Assembly (NCBI GenBank): GCA_965661105.1
Contig: CBFICR010000040.1
Span: 1-25,669 of the forward strand
Source: Eutrophocola sp965661105
GTDB taxonomy: Bacteria; Pseudomonadota; Gammaproteobacteria; Pseudomonadales; Pseudohongiellaceae
DNA length: 25,669 nucleotides
Direction: 5' to 3'
Under the pieces are notes generated by a model. That model made no database searches. It had not been told where the DNA came from and saw only the letters and a program-made list of their open reading frames with translations. Positions 8,335 through 15,989 of this stretch are shown here, piece by piece (position 1 is the stretch's first letter; each line of letters starts with the position of its first letter). A program made the position numbers and the translations under genes.

Positions 8335-8364
8335 AATGCCCACTGATTTACACCAGTGGGCATT
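8335..8364. terminator. Bidirectional intrinsic terminator between yghU and cysC
   Basis: A perfect 11-bp inverted repeat, AATGCCCACTG (8335-8345) and CAGTGGGCATT (8354-8364), with an 8-base loop, sits between the convergent ends of yghU (8303) and cysC (8396). Reading the minus strand, it is followed by GGTTTTTAG, a usable U-tract; the plus-strand side is A/T-rich but has no clean T-run. Confidence 0.85.
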
Positions 8365-8395
8365 AAAGTAATCTGCAATTACAAATATTGCCGCC

Positions 8396-9016
8396 TTACT
8401 CAGGCAGATCGAGGATATGCTGATCCACCAGGTAATCAAAAATAGTGTTGGCACTAACTTCAGGCGAACTTGAGGGCAAAATTACCAGCTCGGGATTTTC
8501 CGGAACTTCGTAAGGGGAGTCGATACCGGTAAAGTTTTTTATTTCTCCGCGACGGGCTTTGGCATAGAGGTTTTTGGGGTCCCTTTCTTCGCAGGTTGAA
8601 AGGGGAGTATCCAGAAAGATCTCGATAAAAGGCAGTTCGCTTTTTTCATGTATCTGGCGAACCTGCAGACGATCCTGATTAAATGGTGAAATAAAACTGG
8701 ATAACACAATGGTGCCGCTGTCGGCGAATAATTTTGACACCTCTCCGACGCGACGAATATTTTCTTCCCGGTCACTATCGGAAAATCCCAGGTTATTATT
8801 CAGGCCATGGCGGATATTGTCGCCATCCAGTACATAGCTGTTATAGCCTTTGTGAATAAGAAGATGTTCCAGGGTAAAGGCGAGGGTACTTTTTCCCGAG
8901 CCACTTAAGCCGGTAAACCAGAGCGTAGCACCGGTTTGCCTGAATATTTCACCGCGGGTTTTTCTGTCGACTCGACTCTCGTGCCAGACGATATTTTTGC
9001 TTTTGTTCTCAGTCAT
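8396..9016 (-). CDS. cysC: Adenylyl-sulfate (APS) kinase
   Basis: A 206-residue APS kinase, which phosphorylates adenosine 5'-phosphosulfate to PAPS for sulfate assimilation or sulfation. The P-loop is GLSGSGKST (36-44), followed by DGDNIRHGLN (64-73), RRVGEVSKLFADSG, the SSFISPF segment corresponding to the CysC phosphoserine region, FIEIFLDTPL, KARRGEIKNFTGIDSPYE and a typical C-terminal end. Length equals E. coli CysC (201 aa). It lies 18 bp downstream of the cyclophilin gene and probably shares its transcript. The usual partners cysD and cysN (ATP sulfurylase) are not in this window, so it is a detached cysC, which might serve a sulfated metabolite instead of cysteine synthesis. The Shine-Dalgarno is weak (purine-rich AGAAGAAG). 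Confidence 0.96.
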   Translation of the reverse strand: MTENKSKNIVWHESRVDRKTRGEIFRQTGATLWFTGLSGSGKSTLAFTLEHLLIHKGYNSYVLDGDNIRHGLNNNLGFSDSDREENIRRVGEVSKLFADSGTIVLSSFISPFNQDRLQVRQIHEKSELPFIEIFLDTPLSTCEERDPKNLYAKARRGEIKNFTGIDSPYEVPENPELVILPSSSPEVSANTIFDYLVDQHILDLPE

Positions 9017-9034
9017 GTTTTTCTTCTTCTGTGT

Positions 9035-10054
9035 TTAAAGTGGGAGCTGTCTGATAGAGAGGATTACGACATCCTGTAATGGCCGACCCTCATTATCAAC
9101 AGGTACCGCGCCTATGGCATCAAGGACCTCCAGACCGGCTCTTACCTTGCCAAACACCGTATGTTTTCCGCTTAGCCAGTCGGTGTCCACGAGGTTGATA
9201 AAAAACTGCGAGCCATTGGTGTTAGGGCCACTGTTTGCCATGGCGATCACCCCTCTTACCGGCATTCGGGATATCACCCGTTCCGTGTACTGATAGCCCA
9301 GATTCTCAAAACTTTCCTTGACGGTCATGCTGCGCAGTCGTCGATCAACCAGATCAATATTAAGATCCAGTTCTTCCTGGCTGTTTATATCCAGCTCCTT
9401 ATAAAGCGGTATGAGGATTTTTTGTTGAAAGTCGACCTGATCATTGATCGCCAAAATGGGGTGTGGCACCCCGGCATCATTGATCACTTCCATTTTATCC
9501 AGCCCGAGACTGCGGGCATTGATCTCATCCCTGAACTGATAACCTGGTGTTCCGTCCCCCAGACCGGTGGGGCTCCCCCCCTGGATCATGAATCCCTCAA
9601 TTACCCGGTGAAAAACCGTACCGTCGTAAAGGGGGCGCCTCACTTGCTCGCCTGTTTCAGGATCTATCCAGGGTTTTGTGCCTTCTGCCAGGCCAATAAA
9701 GTTTGATACAGCAAGGGGCGCTTCATCGGGAAATAATTCAAGGATCATTGAACCAAGGCTGGTACGAATTTCCATTACCGGGTTATCAAAATCCTCCCGA
9801 CTGAAATTAATGGAGACAGTGGGGCTGCTGGACGTGATGTCCAATGCCTCACCTATTGGAATTCCTGTGTTGACATTAAGCGTGCTGGAAAGGGCCTGAG
9901 GATTAAAAAAAGCGGTGCTGTCTTCAGTTTCAAAAGCATTGCCCGGCGCGGCCCCTGTATTTATCCCGGGATCTGTTTCAGCAGCAAAACCAGTGCTAAC
10001 AAAAATCAGGCTTGCAAGGATGGAGCAGGCAAAGAGTCGGGCAGCAGATTTCAT
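9035..10054 (-). CDS. Secreted cyclophilin-type peptidyl-prolyl isomerase with a large insertion
   Basis: This 339-residue protein has an N-terminal signal peptide (about 1-24, cleavage near GFA|AE), a low-complexity spacer to about residue 90, and a cyclophilin domain that is split. The first half (94-177) has FHRVIEGFMIQGG (148-160) with the catalytic Arg at 150. The second half (about 265-339) has RGVIAMANSGPNTNGSQFFI (268-287) and LSGKHTVFGKV (294-304). Between them, about 178-265, is an insertion of nearly 90 residues, charged and probably helical, absent from E. coli PpiA/PpiB. Expected role: prolyl isomerisation in the periplasm during protein folding. It starts 35 bp after the stop of the small gene upstream and is 18 bp before cysC, so the three may be cotranscribed. 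Confidence 0.93.
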   Translation of the reverse strand: MKSAARLFACSILASLIFVSTGFAAETDPGINTGAAPGNAFETEDSTAFFNPQALSSTLNVNTGIPIGEALDITSSSPTVSINFSREDFDNPVMEIRTSLGSMILELFPDEAPLAVSNFIGLAEGTKPWIDPETGEQVRRPLYDGTVFHRVIEGFMIQGGSPTGLGDGTPGYQFRDEINARSLGLDKMEVINDAGVPHPILAINDQVDFQQKILIPLYKELDINSQEELDLNIDLVDRRLRSMTVKESFENLGYQYTERVISRMPVRGVIAMANSGPNTNGSQFFINLVDTDWLSGKHTVFGKVRAGLEVLDAIGAVPVDNEGRPLQDVVILSIRQLPL

Positions 10055-10089
10055 TCAAATTTATCAGCAAAAGTCAGCATTCGATAGTA

Positions 10090-10359
10090 TCAGTCAGCTT
10101 TTAATGGGTGATCGGACGGAAGTTGTCGTTCTATCCACAGAGCAAGTTTGTGCTTCATATGGATAACATCTTCCTGGTCTTTTGCCAGCGGCTGTATCAA
10201 CTGGTCTTTAACCAGCAGGGTATAGATGGCCCTGATTTTTAAATCCGCATGATCATCAGCATCGAATTTCCCAGCCCCGCGCTTCTCAAAATAGAGGCTG
10301 CCGACGCGAACAGCTTCGTGGACCAACTCTTTTTCGTGCTTGATTTTTTTTATTGCCAT
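10090..10359 (-). CDS. Small conserved helical protein, possibly DUF5062
   Basis: An 89-residue, Lys/Glu/His-rich protein without signal peptide or membrane segment. It starts MAIKKIKHEKELVHEAVRVG and contains YFEKRGAGKFDADDHADLKIRAIYTLLVKDQLI, which resembles the gammaproteobacterial DUF5062 family of about 90 residues; I make this match from memory. No function is known to me. It is the first gene of the possible run toward the cyclophilin and cysC genes. There is no clear Shine-Dalgarno before the ATG; a TATGAT hexamer lies 12 bases before it on the minus strand. Confidence 0.7.
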   Translation of the reverse strand: MAIKKIKHEKELVHEAVRVGSLYFEKRGAGKFDADDHADLKIRAIYTLLVKDQLIQPLAKDQEDVIHMKHKLALWIERQLPSDHPLKAD

Positions 10360-10449
10360 GGGGAAATTCTATCATAAGTAATACGTATCAAGTCATGGTG
10401 ATATAGGAGATTGTGGCCAGGCAGAATTCATCAAGCCTTAATTTAAACC

Positions 10450-10480
10450 AAAAAAAAACCGCAAACGCATGACTTGGGCG
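10450..10480 (-). terminator. Possible terminator for the nrdAB-coiled-coil transcript
   Basis: On the minus strand a GC-rich segment (10460-10480) that can form a short imperfect hairpin (CGC/GCG closing pairs with AA/TT inside) is followed by nine T residues (A-run at 10450-10458 on the plus strand). It lies downstream of the small gene that follows nrdB. The T-tract is convincing, the stem is not. Confidence 0.35.
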
Positions 10481-10579
10481 TTCCCGGCTTTCCGATCTTA
10501 ATAGTCAGTCCTTATCCTGGTTGTCGTTCTTTAGCTTTATGCTCTTAACTTCGCCAGGACAAGGGCTGCTGGCTATAAA

Positions 10580-10873
10580 CTAGTGAATAATTTTTTTGTT
10601 GGGGTCGCTGCCTTCCTCCAGTTCTTTCTGACTGATCTCTACCACGAAACTTTCCTGTTGCAGTTGGCTTGTGGCATTCGCGCGCTCTTCGGCTTCTGCT
10701 TTTGCCAGCTTTGCCTCGTCCTGAAATAATTCTGCATTCAGCGACATCTGACGGGTCAGATGTTGTTTTAGACGATCTACCACACAGGTCATTACTTCAA
10801 GTGTCTGGCTTAACTGATCCAGCGTAATGAGCGTCTGCTCCGAGTTTTGTTCTACATCTTTCTTGTCGGCCAT
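10580..10873 (-). CDS. Small coiled-coil protein encoded after nrdB
   Basis: A 97-residue hydrophilic protein of unrecognised family. Residues 12-50 (TLITLDQLSQTLEVMTCVVDRLKQHLTRQ) have leucine heptad spacing and 54-80 are Lys/Glu/Ala-rich, so it is probably a coiled coil. There is a single cysteine (in EVMTCVV) and no signal peptide. A good Shine-Dalgarno (AAGGA, 9-base spacing) precedes the ATG, supporting real translation. It starts 107 bp after nrdB on the same strand and may be cotranscribed. In E. coli the gene after nrdB is the ferredoxin yfaE, which maintains the NrdB cofactor; this protein lacks the four cysteines needed for such a role. Confidence 0.72.
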   Translation of the reverse strand: MADKKDVEQNSEQTLITLDQLSQTLEVMTCVVDRLKQHLTRQMSLNAELFQDEAKLAKAEAEERANATSQLQQESFVVEISQKELEEGSDPNKKIIH

Positions 10874-10980
10874 AGGAATGAGTCCTTGTGTTGCCCGAAT
10901 GAGTTTACCGCTTGCCCTGTTGTTTTTATTATTTTCCGTTAATTCCTGCTTTCATGAATTGGGATCAATGGCTTTTGGCC

Positions 10981-12342
10981 TTAGTCCCAGTTCAATGCAC
11001 CACCAGTCTGGTATTCAATTACCCTGGTTTCAAAAAAGTTTTTCTCTTTACGCAGGTCCATAATTTCGCTCATCCAGGGGAACGGGTTCTGCACGCCGGG
11101 GAACTGTTCCGGCAAGCCGATCTGGGCGAGGCGGCGATTGGCAATAAACTTGAGATACTCTTCCATCATCGGGGCATTCATTCCCAGCACACCGCGTGGC
11201 ATGGTGTCGCGAGCATATTCAATTTCCAGCTGTGTGGCTTCCAGAATCATCTGGGTAGCATCCTGTTTCATCTGCTCATTCCACAGTTGTGGATTTTCCA
11301 TCTTGATCTGGTTGATCATGTCGATGCCGAAGTTCAGATGCATGGATTCATCGCGCAATATGTACTGGAACTGCTCGGAAGTGCCCGTCATTTTATTGCG
11401 TCGGCCCATTGAAAGAATCTGGGTAAAGCCGCAATAGAAGAAAATACCTTCCAGGCAGCAATAAAAAGCAATCAGGTTTTTCAGCAGTTGCTGGTCAGTT
11501 TCTGTGGTGCCGGTATTGAATGTTGGGTCTGAAATTTCCTTGGTGTATTTCAGTCCCCAGGACGCTTTCTTGGCGACAGAGGGTATCTCGTGATACATGT
11601 TAAAGATTTCACCTTCATCCATACCCAGCGATTCAATGCAGTACTGGTAGGCATGGGTGTGAATGGCTTCTTCAAAAGCCTGACGCAGGATGTATTGGCG
11701 GCATTCCGGATTGGTGACCAATCGATAAATGGCCAGCACCAGATTATTGGCAACCAGGGAATCGGCGGTAGAAAAGAAACCGAGGTTACGCTTGACGATG
11801 ATGCGCTCGTCCTCGGTAAGCCCGTCAGATTTTTTCCACAGGGCGATGTCAGCAGTCATGTTGATTTCCTGAGGCATCCAGTGATTCGCGCAACCATCCT
11901 GGTATTTCTGCCATGCCCATTCATACTTGAAAGGCACCAGCTGATTCAGGTCAGCACGACAGTTAATCATGCGTTTCTGATCGACAGTAACGCGTTCTGC
12001 AGCACCGGCCAGCTCTTCCTGACCATCGGTGTAATCCATTTCAGCAACGGCTTTTTGCGCAAGCTCTACAGCACTCAACTCGCTGTCATCGGACGCGGGC
12101 TCAACAACGGGCATGGGATCCTGGATGGCTTCCCCTGCAGTCGCAGTCAGGCCGCTGTCAGCGGATGCTGATATTTGGGCAGGTGATTGCGGTGCCGCAA
12201 ACGAAGCTTCGTCCTGAAAAGTTGCCGCTGTAACAGCATCGGCTTGTTCCTGCGCCAATTCATTAGCCGCTGGCATCTCAGACTGCATCGGAGCTACTGC
12301 CGGTGTGGTCTCTTCGTTGTTAAATTCATCCCATGACAACAT
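10981..12342 (-). CDS. nrdB: Class Ia ribonucleotide reductase, beta subunit (radical-generating)
   Basis: The 453-residue protein houses the diiron-tyrosyl radical cofactor that starts ribonucleotide reduction in NrdA. The iron ligands are visible as D194 (STADSLV), E225 and H228 (EEAIHTH), E298 (LEGIFF), E332 and H335 (RDESMH), and the radical tyrosine is Y232, four residues after H228 as in E. coli. The catalytic region begins only near residue 118; the first about 115 residues are an Ala/Glu/Pro-rich, low-complexity extension beginning MLSWDEFNNEE. A similar extended N-terminus is known in Pseudomonas NrdB. It shows no ATP-cone pattern. The start is supported by AGAGG with 8-base spacing. 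nrdA ends 185 bp upstream, with a strong hairpin in between. Confidence 0.97.
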   Translation of the reverse strand: MLSWDEFNNEETTPAVAPMQSEMPAANELAQEQADAVTAATFQDEASFAAPQSPAQISASADSGLTATAGEAIQDPMPVVEPASDDSELSAVELAQKAVAEMDYTDGQEELAGAAERVTVDQKRMINCRADLNQLVPFKYEWAWQKYQDGCANHWMPQEINMTADIALWKKSDGLTEDERIIVKRNLGFFSTADSLVANNLVLAIYRLVTNPECRQYILRQAFEEAIHTHAYQYCIESLGMDEGEIFNMYHEIPSVAKKASWGLKYTKEISDPTFNTGTTETDQQLLKNLIAFYCCLEGIFFYCGFTQILSMGRRNKMTGTSEQFQYILRDESMHLNFGIDMINQIKMENPQLWNEQMKQDATQMILEATQLEIEYARDTMPRGVLGMNAPMMEEYLKFIANRRLAQIGLPEQFPGVQNPFPWMSEIMDLRKEKNFFETRVIEYQTGGALNWD

Positions 12343-12370
12343 GTTACTTACCTCTGTTTAGATACTCTTT

Positions 12371-12397
12371 ATTTCCAATATTTCCAATATTTCCGTT
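12371..12397. repeat. 9-bp tandem repeat before nrdB
   Basis: Three consecutive 9-bp units, atttccaat, atttccaat and atttccgtt, lie 29-55 bp upstream of the nrdB start codon on the minus strand. The first two are identical, the third differs in its last three bases. No function is evident. Confidence 0.7.
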
Positions 12398-12473
12398 ATT
12401 ACGTTCTTTCCCAGTTTTCCGGGGCTGGATTTTTACAAGGCTGCAATGTTGCAATCTTGCTATTTCGCCAAGC

Positions 12474-12513
12474 CCTCAAACTTTTGCCTTCATTGTGGCA
12501 AAAGTTTATTGAG
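12474..12513 (-). promoter_or_regulatory. Strong stem-loop between nrdA and nrdB
   Basis: AAACTTTTGCC (12478-12488) and GGCAAAAGTTT (12497-12507) form a perfect 11-bp stem with an 8-base loop. CTC (12475-12477) and GAG (12511-12513) can add three pairs around a 3-base bulge. It begins about 15 bases after the nrdA stop. Reading nrdA to nrdB no U-tract follows, so it is more likely an mRNA processing or stability element, or a partial attenuator, than a full terminator. Confidence 0.6.
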
Positions 12514-12527
12514 GCTGAGTTTTCCCC

Positions 12528-15410
12528 TTACTGGCATGCTTCACAATCCGGATCATCCAGTGAGCAGGCCTGAGGCACTTCTGCAGGCCCTGCAGCTACC
12601 GTGGGTGCATCCATGTTGGCTGATACTGCATTTAAAGTCCCTGAGCTGACTGTGGATTTTTCGGTGCTGGTTGCAGCCATCGCACGCAAGTAATAAGTGG
12701 TTTTCAGACCGCGATACCATGCCATGCGGTAAGTGACATCCAGCTTTTTACCGTTGGCTTCGTTGATATAGAGATTCAACGATTGCGCCTGATCAATCCA
12801 TTTCTGCCGACGGCTGGCCGCATCCACGATCCAGCGTGGATTGATTTCAAAAGCCGTGGCATACAGGGTTTTCAGGTGCTGCGGAATACGATCTATCTTC
12901 TGCACACTGCCATCATAGTATTTCAGGTCATTGATCATGACGCTGTCCCATAATCCTTCTGCCTTCAGGTCACGAATCAGGTAGGGGTTCACTACAGTGA
13001 ACTCACCGGAAAGATTCGATTTCACATACAGGTTCTGGTAGGTGGGCTCAATGGACTGTGAAACCCCCGTGATATTGGCGATAGTGGCTGTTGGCGCAAT
13101 GGCCATAACGTTTGAATTGCGCATGCCTGTTTGTTTGACACGTGCGCGCATTCCATCCCAGTCGAGGGTGCTGCTGAAATCGACTTCCAGGAATTGATCG
13201 CCTCTTTCGTCCTGCAGTTTTTTCAGGGAATCAATTGGCAGGATGCCCTGACTCCACAGTGAGCCCTGATAGGTTTCATAAGCGCCACGCTCTTCTGCCA
13301 GCATGGTGGAGGCTTCAATAGCGAAATAACTAATGGCCTCCATGGAGTTGTCTGCGAACTGTACAGCGGCTTCCGAGCTGTATGGGATTTTCTGGATATA
13401 CAGCGAGTCCTGGAAGCCCATCAGACCCAGACCTACCGGGCGATGTTTCATGTTGGAGGTTTTTGCCTGCGGAACCGAGTAATAATTGATATCAATGACA
13501 TTATCCAGCATGCGCACGGCGGTATGGATTGTCTTGCGCAACTTGTCAGTATTGAGGCCGTTTTCAGTCACATGGTTGACCATGTTGATAGAGCCCAGAT
13601 TACAAACGGCGATTTCATCCTTGTTGGTATTCAGGGTGATTTCGGTACACAGGTTTGATGAATGAACGGTACCCACATGCTGTTGAGGGGAACGCACATT
13701 GCAGGCATCCTTGAAAGTAATCCAGGGATGGCCTGTTTCAAATAGCATGGAAAGCATTTTTCGCCAGAGGTCCGCAGCCCGCACAGTCTTGTGCACATAG
13801 AGCGCGCCTTCCCTGGCCTTATTTTCGTAGTGCTCATAGCGTTCTTCGAAGGCCTTGCCATGAAGTTCATGCAGGTCAGGGACCTCATTTGGCGAAAAAA
13901 GCGTCCATTCTTTATCTTCGAACACTCGCTTCATGAACAGGTCTGGTACCCAGTTAGCCGTATTCATATCATGGGCGCGACGTCGGTCATCACCCGTGTT
14001 TTTGCGAAGTTCAAGAAATTCTTCAATATCAAGGTGCCAGGTTTCCAGATAGGAACAAACCGCGCCTTTGCGTTTACCGCCCTGATTAACGGCTACCGCT
14101 GTGTCGTTGACCACTTTCAGGAAGGGAACAACACCTTGTGACTTACCATTGGTGCCCTTGATATAGGCGCCCAGCGCGCGTACGGGAGTCCAGTCATTAC
14201 CCAGGCCACCTGCCCACTTGGAGAGCATGGCATTGTCGTGGATTGCACCGTAAATACCACTCAGATCGTCAGGCACCGTGGTGAGGAAGCAAGAGGATAG
14301 CTGAGGACGCAGGGTGCCGGAGTTAAATAGCTGCGGCGTCGATACCATGTAATCAAAGCTGGATAACAGGTTATAGAATTCGATAGCCCGTTCTTCCCGG
14401 TTTTCCTCGTTTGATGCCAGCCCCATGGCGACACGCATGTAGAATATTTGCGGTAGTTCAAAGCGGGTGTTTTCGCTGTGGATAAAGTAACGGTCATACA
14501 GGGTCTGCAGGCCCAGATAGGTGAACTGTTCATCGCGGTCGGCTTTCAGGGCTTCACCCAGTCGTTCCAGGTCATATTCCAGCAGGTGAGGTGACAGTAG
14601 TTCCAGCTCAACCCCTTTTTCAATATATGGGCGCAGACTGGCAGCATACTTGTAATGCATCTCGGACTGGGTGGCATTTTCTGCAACACCCAGGAAGGTC
14701 AGTGCTTCGCTGCGCAGATTGTCCAGCAGCAGGCGTGCAGCCACAAAAGAGTAATTGGGTTCCTGTTCAACCAGCGTGCGTGCGGTCATCACCAGGGTAA
14801 TCTGGACGTCAGTAAACTTGACTCCCGAATAAAGGTTTTTCAGGGTTTCCTGGTAAATAGCATCGCCGTTAACGTCATCAAGTCCCTGGCATGCTTCGGC
14901 AATAATCGTGCGAATACGCGCGGTATCCAGCGGCACAGTTGAGCCATCATCCAGTGTCACCATGAGATCCGACTTATCTTCGCTGGCAGGGGCTACCTGC
15001 TTTACCTGGCGCTCACGGGCACGCTCGGCACGATAAATTACGTAGCTTCTGGCAACTTTGTGCTCACCAGAGCGCATCAGCATCAGTTCAACCTGATCCT
15101 GTATCTCTTCTATATGAATGCTGCCTCCGGAAGGCATACGACGCTTGAAGGTTTCACTGATTTCAAGAATCATTTTTTCCACGGTTTCGTGGATACGCGA
15201 AGAGGCCGCAGCATTACCGCCTTCTTCTGCTATATAGGCCTTGGTGATGGCAACGGCGATCTTTGAGGCATCATATCCGACAACGGCACCGTTGCGTTTG
15301 ATAACACGCAAGGTTCCCGGCGCCATTGCACTGATTGAATGGTCTGATGTGTCCTGTGTTGGTGTCGCCTTCGGGGAAGGGGAGGTGGATGATTCTACTT
15401 CTGTGTGCAT
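12528..15410 (-). CDS. nrdA: Class Ia ribonucleoside-diphosphate reductase, alpha subunit
   Basis: The 960-residue catalytic subunit reduces NDPs to dNDPs. It carries two successive N-terminal ATP-cone domains, one at about 33-130 (LRVIKRNGAVVGYDASKI...) and one at about 148-235 (LMVTLDDGSTVPLDTARI...), which explains why it is about 200 residues longer than E. coli NrdA; Pseudomonas NrdA has the same layout. Catalytic residues are C374 (LSSC), N586-C588-E590 (NLCTE) and C603 (AVCNLGS). The radical-transfer tyrosine pair lies in KTTYYLR and the C-terminal redox cysteines are C956 and C959 (DCEACQ). GGAG precedes the ATG at 8-base spacing. Upstream lies a long region with NrdR-like boxes and DnaA-like sites, fitting control by dNTP level and replication. 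Confidence 0.98.
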   Translation of the reverse strand: MHTEVESSTSPSPKATPTQDTSDHSISAMAPGTLRVIKRNGAVVGYDASKIAVAITKAYIAEEGGNAAASSRIHETVEKMILEISETFKRRMPSGGSIHIEEIQDQVELMLMRSGEHKVARSYVIYRAERARERQVKQVAPASEDKSDLMVTLDDGSTVPLDTARIRTIIAEACQGLDDVNGDAIYQETLKNLYSGVKFTDVQITLVMTARTLVEQEPNYSFVAARLLLDNLRSEALTFLGVAENATQSEMHYKYAASLRPYIEKGVELELLSPHLLEYDLERLGEALKADRDEQFTYLGLQTLYDRYFIHSENTRFELPQIFYMRVAMGLASNEENREERAIEFYNLLSSFDYMVSTPQLFNSGTLRPQLSSCFLTTVPDDLSGIYGAIHDNAMLSKWAGGLGNDWTPVRALGAYIKGTNGKSQGVVPFLKVVNDTAVAVNQGGKRKGAVCSYLETWHLDIEEFLELRKNTGDDRRRAHDMNTANWVPDLFMKRVFEDKEWTLFSPNEVPDLHELHGKAFEERYEHYENKAREGALYVHKTVRAADLWRKMLSMLFETGHPWITFKDACNVRSPQQHVGTVHSSNLCTEITLNTNKDEIAVCNLGSINMVNHVTENGLNTDKLRKTIHTAVRMLDNVIDINYYSVPQAKTSNMKHRPVGLGLMGFQDSLYIQKIPYSSEAAVQFADNSMEAISYFAIEASTMLAEERGAYETYQGSLWSQGILPIDSLKKLQDERGDQFLEVDFSSTLDWDGMRARVKQTGMRNSNVMAIAPTATIANITGVSQSIEPTYQNLYVKSNLSGEFTVVNPYLIRDLKAEGLWDSVMINDLKYYDGSVQKIDRIPQHLKTLYATAFEINPRWIVDAASRRQKWIDQAQSLNLYINEANGKKLDVTYRMAWYRGLKTTYYLRAMAATSTEKSTVSSGTLNAVSANMDAPTVAAGPAEVPQACSLDDPDCEACQ

Positions 15411-15570
15411 TGCTGGCTCCGGATATTCTTTTCGTTATTTGTTTTTCTGGGTATCTTGTCTGTTACTGCTAATAAGGTTGTTTTACTACAGCTCTACAAA
15501 AGTGCTTCTGGTACCAATTACCTGTTATGGCAATGGCCGTTGACTTTTACCGGCGTGAATTACCGGAAAG

Positions 15571-15625
15571 GGGCTGGTTTAGCCCGGATTTCCCAAACAC
15601 AAGATGTTGTGTTTTGGCGAAATCC
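15571..15625 (-). ncRNA. Tandem stem-loops in the nrdA leader
   Basis: GGGCT (15571-15575) pairs with AGCCC (15581-15585) over a 5-base loop. Directly abutting it, 15586-15602 pairs with 15607-15625 over the 4-base loop GATG: 17 base pairs interrupted only by two single-base bulges in the right arm (15612 and 15618). A CCGG/CCGG pair (15550-15553, 15563-15566) may add a third stem. No T-run follows in either direction, so it is not a terminator. The structure would lie in the nrdA 5' leader if transcription starts at the NrdR-box promoter. An RNA element is my inference from base pairing only. Confidence 0.55.
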
Positions 15626-15645
15626 CCGAAATCCCGTTTATGGCC

Positions 15646-15654
15646 TGTGGATAA
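15646..15654 (-). promoter_or_regulatory. Perfect DnaA box (TTATCCACA on the minus strand)
   Basis: TGTGGATAA on the plus strand is the exact complement of the DnaA consensus TTATCCACA. Related sequences in the same region are ACATCCACA (complement of 15872-15880), TTATCCAAA (15907-15915) and TTATCCCCA (complement of 16011-16019). In E. coli, DnaA binds boxes upstream of nrdAB and regulates it, so a role in linking nrdA expression to replication is plausible. Confidence 0.5.
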
Positions 15655-15800
15655 GCCTCTACTGGATGTTTGAGATGTGGTCGGTTAGCAGGTTTTCCAG
15701 GTACTTTCGTCATACTTTCATGGATTTACTAGAGTTAAAGCCATGAAGGACTGTCCTTAAAAGCTGTACCAGCCTAACGTGTTCATCCCCTCTTGTTACT

Positions 15801-15850
15801 TTCAGATACTTCCAAATACTTCCAAAATCCTTCAATTTTCTTCAAATTGT
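15801..15850. repeat. 10-bp periodic A/T-rich repeat, five copies
   Basis: Five consecutive decamers read ttcagatact, tccaaatact, tccaaaatcc, ttcaattttc and ttcaaattgt. The phase is exactly 10 bp, close to one DNA helical turn, with phased A-tracts, so the DNA may be intrinsically bent. It lies between the nrdA start codon and the NrdR-like boxes. Confidence 0.6.
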
Positions 15851-15926
15851 CCTTAACTTATCTGGCTAAGCTGTGGATGTTGTTAGTTTTTTGATTCCGA
15901 AACAGTTTATCCAAACAAAAGCTAAA

Positions 15927-15942
15927 GCACAATATATAGTGT
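15927..15942. promoter_or_regulatory. NrdR box 1
   Basis: GCACAATATATAGTGT matches the NrdR consensus ACACWATATATWGTGT at 15 of 16 positions. NrdR is the dNTP/ATP-sensing repressor of ribonucleotide reductase genes and usually binds two boxes. The partner at 15958-15973 is centred exactly 31 bp away, three helical turns, as is typical. Confidence 0.88.
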
Positions 15943-15957
15943 AAAAAAACTGTAAAT

Positions 15958-15973
15958 GCACTATATCAGGTAT
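15958..15973. promoter_or_regulatory. NrdR box 2 (degenerate)
   Basis: GCACTATATCAGGTAT matches the NrdR consensus at about 11 of 16 positions, with the left half-site nearly intact and the right half weak. Its centre is 31 bp from box 1, and it overlaps the predicted -10 hexamer of the nrdA promoter. Confidence 0.7.
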
Positions 15974-15989
15974 ATTTTCCCCTATGCAA
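15960..15989 (-). promoter_or_regulatory. nrdA: Candidate sigma70 promoter of nrdA
   Basis: On the minus strand TTGCAT (complement of 15984-15989) is followed after 18 bp by TATAGT (complement of 15960-15965). The -10 overlaps NrdR box 2 and box 1 lies just downstream, the geometry expected for repression. Transcription would start near 15953, giving a leader of about 540 nt before the nrdA ATG. The -35 is weak (3 of 6). Confidence 0.4.

Noticed and set aside
11590..12171. 193-codon plus-strand frame opposite nrdB
   Set aside because: Antisense shadow of a conserved gene; no resemblance to a known protein.
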